Source: Cryptomeria japonica (taxonomy: Eukaryota > Streptophyta > Pinopsida > Cupressales > Cupressaceae). From it: DNA of 64,000 bases. The notes beneath the pieces are model-generated. The model was not told the DNA's origin. It was given only the letters and a program-made list of their open reading frames with translations, and searched no databases. Positions 12,202 to 21,337 of this stretch are shown here, piece by piece (position 1 is the first letter of the stretch; every line of letters begins with the position of its first letter). The stretch covers positions 826,050,896 to 826,114,895 of the forward strand of contig NC_081414.1 in the NCBI RefSeq assembly GCF_030272615.1. The letters run 5' to 3'. Position numbers and translations under genes: made by a program.

Positions 12202-15200
12202 ATGGTGAGTTCGTCAGGGAGAATAGAGGTGGAGAAATTTAATGGAATTAATTTTGAGATGTGGAAGCTGAAGATGGAAGATCTGCTAATAGATCGAGAC
12301 CTTTGGGATGCTGTTGATGCGAATGTCCAAAGGCCCTCAGATCCTACTGCGGTAGCTCAGTATGATGTTATGGACCGAAAAGCCAAGGGTCTAATCAGAC
12401 TGTGCCTGGCAGACTCTGTTCTAATCAATGTCCATGAAGAGAACTCTGCAAAGAAACTATGGACTAAGCTTGGTGAGATGTATCAAGCGAAATCTTTATT
12501 AAATCAAATTTTCTTAAGAAAGAAATTGTATTCCTTGAAGATGGAAGAGGGTGGATGAATTGCAGACCACCTGGAAGCATTCAATATGTTGGTGGCTCAA
12601 TTAGTATCCGTCGGTGTTAAGATGGACGAGGAGGAGAAATGTCAGATCTTGCTTTGTTCTTTGCCTGATTCGTGGGATTCTCTTGTTATGGCTATCAGTA
12701 GTACTTCTGTTGTTTTGAAATCTGAAGACGTGGTGGGTGCCCTACTCGGTGAAGAGATGCGAAGGAAGGTATCCATCAGTTCAAAGGAAGCCCTAACCAT
12801 TCATGGAAGACCTAAGGAGAAAGGCAAGAAGAATGAGAAGCGCGACAAGTCCAAATCCAAAGGGAGATCAAAATCTCCTGGAAAGTCCAAAGTCATTTGC
12901 TGGAACTGCGGTAAACCGGGTCACATCCGTAAGGACTGCAAAGAAGAAAAGAAGAAGAAGAAAAAGAAAAAGTTTCATTCTGATTCTGAGTCTGACAAGG
13001 AAGATGGCGATGCATTTATTGCGGCTTTGGCGACTCATGCAGGTAATGATGCCTGGCTAATTGACTCAGGTGCATCTTTTCATATGACTTCCAATAGAGA
13101 TTGGTTTTCTGAATATGAAGGATTTAATGGAGGTAAGGTGTACTTGGGTGATGATTCACCTCTAGACATTGTTGATCGAGGTAAAGTTAGAATCAGGTTT
13201 TCTAATGGTAGAATAAAAAGGATTAATGGTGTACTACATATCCTTGGATTAAAACGAAACCTGTTATCTGTGAGCAAACTAATAGATGCGGGTGTGCAGG
13301 TAGTCTTTTCTGAAGCAGGATGTAAGATGATTAAGGGTGCTATGGTAGTTGCTAGAGGTGTCAGGTTTGGCACTTTGTATAAGCTTGAAGCATACACTGT
13401 TGAGTGTAATAGCACTTCTGTAAAAAATAAATCTGTGGATACTTCACTGGAAGATTTGAAGGTTTCACCTTCAGCAGATGGAAATGGTTTTTGGGTACCT
13501 AAGGGTGCTCTTTCGTCTAAAGCAAAGTTACCTGCAGAAAAGACTATGTTATGGCACCAGAGACTTGGCCACATTGGAGAAAAGGGTCTAAGGACCTTGA
13601 AAAATAAAAACCTTGTTGAAGGTTTGAATGATTGTAATCTTGGCTTTGATTTCTATGAGCATTGCATTTATGGAAAACAAAACCGCGTTCAGTTTTACTT
13701 GAGTTTTCATAAAACTTGTGGTGTTTTGGATCTTATCCATTCTGATGTGTTTGGTCCAGTAGATGTCTCTTCGATTGGAAAATCCACATATTATGTTTCA
13801 TTTATTGATGATTTTAGCAGAAGGACATGGGTTTATTTTCTAAAGAGTAAATTTGAAGTTTTTAGTCGTTTTAAAGAATTTAAAGCAATGGTTGAGTTGC
13901 AGATTGGAAAGAAAATAAAATGTTTGAGAACTGATAATGGCGGTGAGTTTTGCTCTAATGATTTTGATAGATTCTGTAAAGACTGTGGAATTAACAGGCA
14001 GAAGACAACTCCGTATTCTCCACAGCAGAATGGAGTTGCAGAAAGAATGAATAGGACACTGATGGAGAAGGCTAGGAGTATGTTGAGTGGTGCTGGTCTC
14101 GAACAAAAGTTTTGGGCTGAAGCTGTTGCCACTGCTTGCTACCTGATTAACAGGTCTCCTACATCAGCTCTTGTTGATAAAATGCCTATGGAAGCATGGT
14201 CAGATCACAAGCCTTCATTGAGACATCTTAGAGTTTTTGGTTGCGAGGCATATGCACATGTGCCAAAGGAGAAGTGAACAAAGTTGGAGAACAAGGCTGT
14301 GAAATGTATCTTCATCGGGTATAGTTATGGTGTGAAAGGATATAAGCTTTGGGACCCTATTGCACAAAAGGTAATTCACAGTAGAAGTGTTATTTTTAGA
14401 GAAATTAAGTCTCCTTCTGTTACATTGCAGCCAGAATAGACTAAAAAAGAAGATGTGATTCAACTTCCTTCTACACTTGAAAGAGTTCAATCGAGACCCC
14501 TAGATAGGCAAGAAGTTGAGGAGAGCTCGTCTAGCTCTGAATCTTCAGAAGAGGAGGAAGAACCTCCAACTTAGCTTGTTCGAAGGTCTACAAGACATAG
14601 ACAACCACCTAAAAGGTATTCACCTAATGATTGGAGATGTATTTTTGCTCTGAATACTAGTGTGGATGAACCAAAATCTGTAGAAGAGGCATTAGGTATG
14701 AATGATGCAGAATCTTGGAAGATTGCTATGGAGGAAGAAATGGCAGCTTTGAAAAAGAATGATACATGGGATCTTGTACCATTGCCTGAAGGACGAAAAC
14801 CTGTTGGTTGTAAATGGGTGTTCAAGAAAAAGATTGGTTTAGATGGAAGCATTGAGAAGTATAAAGCAAGGTTGGTTGCAAAAGGCTACTCTCAGGTTGA
14901 GGGTGTTGATTACGGTGAGATATTTTCTCCTGTTGCAAAAATGACGTCCATTAGATTTTTGCTTTCTATTGCTACTACTTATGATTTAGAGGTTGAGCAA
15001 ATGGATGTGAAAACTGCTTTCCTTCATGGTGATTTGGAGGAAGATATTTATATGACACAGCCAGAGCACTATGTGGTGAAAGGCAAAAGTAATTTGGTCT
15101 GTAAATTGAAGAAATCTTTGTATGGCCTCAAACAAAGTCCTAGGATGTGGTACCAGAAATTTGATACATATGTGTTGAGTTTGGGATTTGAACGTTCTAA

Positions 15201-16248
15201 ATCAGATCACTGTGTTTATTATAAATCTGATGGTAATCATTTCTTATTCATTGCATTGTATGTTGATGATATGTTATTCATTGGTAAAGGGAAAGGTATG
15301 ATTTCAGAACTGAAGTCTCAGCTCACTGCTAAATTTGAAATGAAAGATCTTGGTGCAGAAAAGCACATTCTGGGGATGGAAATTAGAAGAGATAGGGTGA
15401 AGAGAAAGCTATGGCTAGGCCAGAGTAAGTATGTGAATTCAGTGTTATAGAGGTTCAACATGCAGAATTGTAGACCATTGAGTGTTCCTTTTACAGTTGG
15501 AACGAAACTATCTGTTTCAGATTGTCCTACATCCCCATTGGAGATGGAAGACATGAGCAGAGTGCCTTACCAGAGTGCGGTTGGAAGCTTGATGTATGCT
15601 ATGGTCTGTACTAGACCAGACATTGCCCAAGCAGTGGGAGTACTTTCTAGATATATGTCTAATCCTGGTAGAGTTCATTGGGATGCAGTCAAAACAGTCT
15701 TCAGATATTTGAAGGGTACTTCAGAGTATTCTTTGTGTTATCATGGTAATTCAGTTGGAGACATGACTTCCCTTGATATCCATGGTTATGTGGATTCAGA
15801 TTGGGCAGGTGATATTGATAGCAGAAGATCCACCAGTGCTTATGTGTTTACTTTGTTTGGTGGTGCAATTAGTTGGATGAGTAAGCGACAGGCTGTGGTT
15901 GCTTTATCCACTACTGAAGCAGAGTATATGGCAGCTACTCATGCTTGTAAAGAGGCCATTTGGCTTAAGAGACTGTATTCAGATATTGGAATAAAACAAG
16001 GTACAGTGATAGTTTACTGTGATAGTCAGAGTGCAATTAGCCTAGCTAAGAACCCGACATTTCATGCCCGGACCAAACATATTGATGTTCAGTATCATTT
16101 TGTTAGAGATATGGTCGAAGATGGTATGGTGAAGCTGGTTAAGGTGGAAACTTTGATGAATGTTGCAGATGCTTTAACTAAGGCTATGAGCACAGAGAAG
16201 TTCAGATGGTGTTCAGAGTCTATGGGCCTTATGGCCCCTAGCAATTGA
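12202..16248 (+). pseudogene. Element C gag-pol, single frame with five stops
   Basis: The first ATG (12202) opens Gag. A CCHC knuckle CWNCGKPGHIRKDC is at 12898-12939, followed by a lysine run. The protease DSGA starts at 13063. Integrase follows, with the HHCC region near 13550-13675, RTDNGGEF and a catalytic Glu in NGVAERMN. RT has YVDDMLF near 15260, and RNase H carries DSDWAGD, TEAEYMA and CDSQSA. The frame never shifts over 1,349 codons. Stops are TGA 12556, TGA 14275, TAG 14437, TAG 14572 and TAG 15448; each fits a C-to-T change. One integrase zinc ligand appears replaced (YEHC where CEHC is expected), a G-to-A change. Confidence 0.93.
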
Positions 16249-16290
16249 TTCATTGTGTTGACATTCCCTTCCGCTCCTGCAAGGTGTTCG

Positions 16291-16304
16291 ACAAGTGGGA
16301 GATT
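16291..16304 (+). other. Element C polypurine tract
   Basis: The sequence ACAAGTGGGAGATT directly precedes the 3' LTR start TGTTGGG. It would prime plus-strand DNA synthesis. Confidence 0.8.
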
Positions 16305-17201
16305 TGTTGGGAAAAATGGTGTCTCAACCTTGCATTTATGTGAGGTTACTATTTATAGTAAGTTTTCATTTGAGCACGAAATGGTGCGAAACTCTCCCTG
16401 AAGCTTCTGGTTGGCTAGATAAGCATTCCGGTAAAGTTGCGTCGCAAGGTCACAGCTAGTTTTGAAGATATTAAAGTTTTCATCTTGGAGGGGTGCGATA
16501 AAATGTTTAAACTTAATTTTGGGGGCTTTAGAGGCTCCAAAATGCCCTGAAAAGTGGCCATAACCGGCGCAGCCGGTTACAAGTTGATAGAGCACTTTGC
16601 GAGCTTTCCGACACTTCAAACGGTTCGTCAATCGGACACCCGGTTCTCAAGTTATGGCCTTCGGAAGTTTGTACTCCTGAAATAGGAAAAATAATTTGTA
16701 TCGAATACATAAATGAGCTGTAAAAGGGAGCGACACATGTTGATGTGTGCTTTAACATGTCATAGGGCATCTAGAAGGGAGATAAGGTCGGCTACACCTT
16801 ATTGGGTGGTTTTAGCCCATGGTTTTGTAATACCGTTTGACGGTTTCTTGTATTGTATCTCCTATTTATGAGGTGTGTGAGATAGAGGTTGGGTGTAAAA
16901 GAGTCTTATGGCTATTGAGTTGCCTCTGAATCTCTGATTAGTGGTACTCCTGTGAAGAGCTTGCTCTGCAAGTATGTTGTAATCTGTTTTTGATTGCTGA
17001 ATAAAATATTGAGCTGCTTTTGGAGTGTGGGGTTTTTCTCTCGAAAGGGTTTTCCCCACGTAAATCACTGTGTTGTGGTATGAATGCTATTATATCTATT
17101 TCTATTTTTCTGTAACTGTTGTAACAATCTGAAAAAGTTTTGCATTACCCTCCTCTCAAGGTTAGTGTAGGAAGTTGTTTCCGCTACTTAACTTCCTTAC
17201 A
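16305..17201 (+). repeat. Element C 3' LTR
   Basis: It is 897 bp, starts TGTTGGG and ends CCTTACA. It retains a segment lost from the 5' LTR, which includes the inverted repeat AACCGG-CGCAG-CCGGTT near 16562-16578. All roughly 25 substitutions from the 5' LTR that I could count by eye are transitions. Confidence 0.95.
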
Positions 17202-17206
17202 AGAAA

Positions 17207-18045
17207 GAGTCCAAGGGTCATCACTTCCCAAGTAACTGCAATTCCCACGTAACCCTTCCTTCAAAGCTTTCACCCATCAGGTATTTTTTTATAGTGAGTT
17301 AGAATGCCAAGGTATTCTAGCCGTACTCACTTTGGGTCGTTCCCTTCTCACGATTATCACTTGCTTGCAAAAGAAAGCAAATGGTCGGGAAGGCAGGCCC
17401 TCTAAAGGTAACACACAATCAAAGACATGAGCATGGTATTGAAGATCTGGATTTATGATCACCCTAAGAAGGATGAGAGCATACTCTCCTACTCCAATGT
17501 CAAGCTCAACAATCAAATCAAGCATAGATTCATTCCATCCTATTTAGAAATCACTAGGCGCCTAAACATTAATTTAAAACACAAAGTTTAGTTGTATGTC
17601 CAAGGCAACCTGCAAAACCCAAGTCAGAAGTTTGATATGTTTAGTCTTTGACTATCGAACCTAAACAAAAACGTGTTAGTAGTTTCATTTTTTTGTCTTT
17701 GCCATGCATATGCCAAGGTCCTGCACAAAGAATTAGTACCAACAAAACCAAAAAAGCAGAAACAGAATGCAAAAGAAAATAACTTGCAAGTGAAAAACAC
17801 TGTCTTTTACCTCTGTTTCTGGATTTTACACAGGTGCAGAAGTCTTGACACAGGCGTAGAAGTCATGACATAGGCACAGATTATCTTTGACACAGGCGCA
17901 AAATGCATAACACAGGCACAAAATGCTTGACACAGGCGCAGAAGTTCCCAGAAAGTCCTGCACTACCCTGTTTCTTGGGTTTTTGACCTGCAAATCAACT
18001 CAAAAGCACTCAAAAACACAGTTAAGGAGTTAGATGGTTAGTGTT
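17207..18045 (-). other. Element G leader, right part (PBS-proximal)
   Basis: This is the continuation of the G leader on the far side of element C. It contains no convincing ORF. A six-copy tandem repeat (17829-17949) lies near the PBS end. Confidence 0.6.
17829..17949. repeat. Tandem repeat, about 6 x 20 bp, in the G leader
   Basis: Units resemble ACACAGGCGCAGAAGTCTTG and recur at about 17828, 17848, 17868, 17890, 17910 and 17930. Spacing is 20-22 bp. Differences among units are mainly transitions. The array sits about 100 bp from the PBS of element G. Confidence 0.85.
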
Positions 18046-18061
18046 CACGTCGGGTTCACCA
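18046..18061 (-). other. Element G primer-binding site
   Basis: On the minus strand the sequence reads TGGTGAACCCGACGTG, five bases after the LTR end TACA. The terminal TGG fits a tRNA CCA end. I could not assign the tRNA. Element K has a decayed version of the same site. Confidence 0.7.
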
Positions 18062-18680
18062 ATTAATGTAGCTAGGAAATCAAAAATCATCAAAGCAAAT
18101 ATCAATAATAGCTCAATCACAAAAGCATATTGCAATGATCAATCCTAACACACTCAATAGAGACATGAAAAGCAAAACATTCAAAACTAAAGACTAAGCA
18201 AACCAGATGCAGATTCGAATGTCTCCTTCATGCGGCTCCATTATCCTTCTTTCTTCTCCAAATAGCCTTTGTTTGTGGATCTCACCTTCAAGTGCACACA
18301 CATGAGATGAAAGCAAGTAGACAAGATGATTGCTCAAGAATACTCGAAGCGTGATTGACAAAGTAATTCAAACAAGTGATTATTAGATTGAGATTGAAGA
18401 AATTCATCCAATTTATAGATAAATTGGAGAAAAGACAAGATTAGCATGAAAATGATTCGAATGGAAATTCAAATCAAGAATAGCAAAATTATGGCATGTG
18501 TATGACAAATTGCTATGCAAGGATTTATGACAATTTATGACAATTTATGACAAACTGCTATGCAAGGATTTATGACAAGATTTTGAAAAAGAAATAGACA
18601 TTTAGGAATTTAGGAGAAATTAGAAAATTAGGTTAGAAATGATGACTTGGAAATTAGGAAGTTGATGAAAAGTAGGTAAA

Positions 18681-18936
18681 TTAATTAATAATTTCCCATT
18701 CATTAATTAATTTACAAAAATAGGAGGAAATTGAATTAGAAATTAGGAAAATTAGAAAATTGGAAAATAGGAATTAGGAAATTAGGAAATGAGGAAATTA
18801 GGAATTTAGTGAATTAATTAATAATTTTTCATTTATTAATTAATTCACAAAGGGGGAATTTAGAAATTGATGAAAAATTAGGAAATTAGAAGAAATTAGG
18901 TAAATCAATTAATAATTTGTCATTTATTAATTAATT
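18681..18936. repeat. Three imperfect palindromes inside the G LTR
   Basis: Copies at about 18681-18710, 18813-18845 and 18904-18936 consist of ATTAATTAATAATT, a short loop containing CATT, and ATTAATTAATT. Each can fold on itself. They are spaced about 90-130 bp apart by GGAAATTA-type repeats. Confidence 0.8.
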
Positions 18937-19255
18937 CACAAAAAGAGGAATAATTAGTTAGCCAATTAAATTAAACATTCAATTGTGACACGAAGACCTA
19001 GGATAAATAAATAAATTATTTAACCTGGAGGGAGAAATGACAAACAGGGTTAAATGAATAAAATCATGAAACCCTAAAAGATGAATTGGAAATGACAATT
19101 AGGTCTTGACAATGGATAATTGATATCGATTCGATTTGATCATGATTCTGACTAATAAAGGACCAATGCTGACAAATGATTTGACTTATAAATGCGCCAC
19201 TTGACGAGGAACAATGACTAATTTATCCAAATTGACATGATTAAGACAGACAATG

Positions 19256-19400
19256 ATCGATGACAAATTAATCGCAAAATGACAAGATTGAAAAGAGGAC
19301 AAGGATCGATGACAAAATAGATTGCAAGATGACAAGATTGAAAATGACCACGATCAATGACAAATCGATCACAAAATGACAAGATCGATAAGAGGACAAA
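19256..19400. repeat. Tandem repeat in the G LTR, about 3 x 55 bp
   Basis: A unit containing CGATGACAAA, then AAAATGACAAGATTGA and AGAGGACAA-like tails, recurs three times with substitutions and small indels. Its function is unknown. Confidence 0.7.
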
Positions 19401-19686
19401 ACCCTAATTAGGATTGACGATGTCCAAAATGATGACAAATGAGCATGCACATTGATGTGACAGGATAAAATCGATCAAAATCATGACTGGATAGTGTTGT
19501 CGACAAGACCAAATTTGAGAGCGAGACGAATGAAGAATGTAGACGAAGGACTCGATGCTCGCAAATGATAAAGACCAAGTGTGTGACATAGGAGAAATGT
19601 TAATGCGACGCAAAAACCTAAAATGAGGCAATGCGCAAATGTTAAAGTATGATCCCGCAAGCATTGACCATTTTTAGGTGTCTACA

Positions 19687-20259
19687 TTTTGCCCCTCTTT
19701 GAGACAATGTGATTTTAAGCGTTGTTTCGAAGAACAGTAATGAAAATACCCTAGACAATGACAATGACATATGCATGCCCCCTCGAGGAATTGGCCGGAA
19801 ACATGCAGAAAATAGGCCAATTGATCGATAAAAATGATAGGATCGAACGGACTGACAACCGGATATCGGATGCATGAAGGACAAGCAATTAAAGATGCAA
19901 AAGACCATGACCAACATAAGATGGAGAGGGTGCACGTCCATCTATGCACTGACAAAGATATATAAATGAGACCAAGAGAGTGAAAATTGCTCATTTGCAC
20001 TAGCCCAAGAGGAGAATTTGTTGCTCTGGAAAAGGACACTTGCAGAGAGATGGCGAACATTCCATTGGCAGATCACCTCGAAGAACTTGTAGGTCATTTT
20101 GTAAGTGACATGTAATTAGGTAATGAACGCAAGTGGTATATGAGAGCAAATAACTGTATATGCATTATGATGCAATTATTTTATGAGTGAATAAGAGAAA
20201 AGTAGAGTGAAGCAAGGTTTATGGCAAAGGTATTTGATAGAGCTTAAACCGTTACTGAA
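19687..20259 (-). other. PPT-like tract and internal scrap of a second gypsy copy
   Basis: Directly outside the G LTR, the minus strand reads AAAGAGGGGCAAAA before TGTAGACACC, which looks like a polypurine tract. The rest has no ORF I trust. It does not obviously match the left end of element G. The right boundary is approximate. Confidence 0.45.
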
Positions 20260-20672
20260 TCCATCATTGTAGATGCTATTGTGAGCAGTACATTGTCATT
20301 GGATTTAATCATCAAATTTTGTAATCAGTGTGACTCCATTTTTATATTGAGCAGTGAGCTCTAGGTTGTTGGCCTTCCTGCATGTGCAGGTCCCTATTGT
20401 ATAAGTAATATTTATTCATATTGGCCAGTGAGTAAATATTGTGGGTCACAAATCCCACCGAGGTTTTTCCCCTACTAGGTTTCCTCACCAAAAAAATCTG
20501 TGTTATGGTGTGCATTGATGGTTATACTTTTGTTTCAATTTTTTGCATTATTACTTATTTACCGATATATTAATTTGGGTTATAAAGTTGCAAACAAGTT
20601 AAAATATTTTTCTTACTAGTTAGACACTGATTCACCCCCCTCTCAGTGTCTTTGGGATTGATCAAGTATCTA
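20260..20672 (+). repeat. 5'-truncated copia-type LTR fragment
   Basis: This is the 3' part of an LTR in plus orientation, similar to S1 and to the J LTRs in reverse. It has GAGCAGTGAGCTCTAGG (20349-20365), the GTGGGTCACAAATCCCACC block near 20440, a C-tract at 20631-20650 and an end at TATCTAACA. The next base begins element E's gag scrap, with no PBS between, so it is probably not E's own intact 5' LTR. Confidence 0.7.
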
Positions 20673-20907
20673 ACATGTTATGCTTGCAACAAATCCGGTC
20701 ACATTGCTAAGAATTTGCAGAAGCAGAAACATTAATAGGAGAGGTCTAGAAGACAAGAATAAGAATGCAAAGGTAGATGAGAAGGGAAAATAAAAATTTA
20801 AAGAGATAAGAGAGTAGAAGAAGAATACTCGGGTCAAGAAGAGTGATTTTGAGGTAGGAAATGGGTCCATACCTGATTCCGGTGTTGGAACCTCATCCAA
20901 CAATTAA
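20673..20907 (+). pseudogene. Element E gag C-terminal scrap with a zinc knuckle
   Basis: A knuckle CYACNKSGHIAK starts at about 20676; its last Cys is lost. A basic tail follows, with several stops, ending at TAA 20905-20907. The sequence around this stop, including the G-rich CTTGGGGGAAGC tract after it, parallels the end of element A's gag (39844-39870). This supports common descent. Confidence 0.65.
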
Positions 20908-21337
20908 GCTAAGGCATCCAGACTTGGGGGAAGCTTTCATGAAAATATTTGAAACCCCTTGTTTGAGATCTCTAGCTGATTTTGGTAGGTTACAAAGGTA
21001 TATATGATGATTGTAGATGTTTATGATGAATTTCTGGAAGAGTTTGAGTAGATCTGAAAGACCACAAAAGATCTTTGTGAAATGTAGAGTATCTAGAAGT
21101 ATTAGGGTTAAGTGCATTTATTACAGTGAAAGGTTAGGTATGTGAAGGATAAAGGCAAATTAACCATTCATTTCTCACTTTGCATTAGAAGTGGAAGAGT
21201 AGAAGAGCACAGTGAAGGAGAATTTGTAGAGATTTCAAAGTGATATGTAGATTTGGTGTGCGGCCTTACGTTCGGTTGAAAGGTATTTAATAGTGAAATC
21301 CCTTTTTGGATGAAGTTTGAAATTTGAATTCAATAAG

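Larger units (their letters stand above)
11204..17201 (+). mobile_element. Element C: Tork-like Ty1/copia retrotransposon, structurally complete
   Basis: Two LTRs (11204-12077 and 16305-17201) flank a PBS, one gag-pol frame and a PPT. The 5-bp target duplication AGAAA is at 11199-11203 and 17202-17206. The integrase-before-RT order marks it as copia. Gag wording (KFNG, WKLKMEDLL, KLWTKLGEMY, LFLRKKLYSLKM-like) fits the Tork/Tnt1 group. The LTR pair is about 97% identical by my hand count, with one 23-bp indel. The coding region has five in-frame stops but no frameshift. It is inserted in the leader of element G in the opposite orientation. Confidence 0.95.
1..19686 (-). mobile_element. Element G: Tat-type Ty3/gypsy LTR retrotransposon, decayed, interrupted by element C
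   Basis: On the minus strand the order is LTR (18067-19686), PBS (18046-18061), long leader, gag (from 9981), zinc knuckle, protease, G-patch-like segment, RT, RNase H, a second RNase H-like domain and integrase (to 1825). The second RNase H domain between RT/RNase H and integrase is the hallmark of the plant Tat lineage. Nearly all coding blocks lie in one minus-strand frame, broken by point stops and a local frameshift near 2019-2318. No 3' LTR matching 18067-19686 is visible at the left, so the element is cut by the window edge or truncated. The left boundary at position 1 is an assumption. Element C (11204-17201) is inserted in the leader. Confidence 0.8.
18067..19686 (-). repeat. Element G 5' LTR, 1.6 kb
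   Basis: On the minus strand it starts TGTAGACACCT (19686) and ends TAGCTACA (18067). The PBS lies immediately on one side and a PPT-like tract on the other, so it could also be the 3' LTR of a second element to the right. The inside holds three imperfect palindromes and a short tandem repeat. Confidence 0.8.

Noticed and set aside
13080-13574. 164-codon minus-strand frame in element C
   Set aside because: It overlaps a well-supported protease/integrase region on the plus strand and has no family features.
17829-17949. Repeat array considered as a CRISPR
   Set aside because: The units are contiguous 20-22-bp tandem repeats without unique spacers, in a plant retrotransposon leader.
19642-20060. 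Overlapping 99- and 128-codon minus-strand frames beside the G LTR
   Set aside because: Two frames compete, neither shows a gag or pol motif and both cross the LTR boundary region.
20260-20672. Considered as the true 5' LTR of element E
   Set aside because: There is no PBS after it, the gag scrap begins mid-protein and its body does not match E's 3' LTR apart from short shared blocks.
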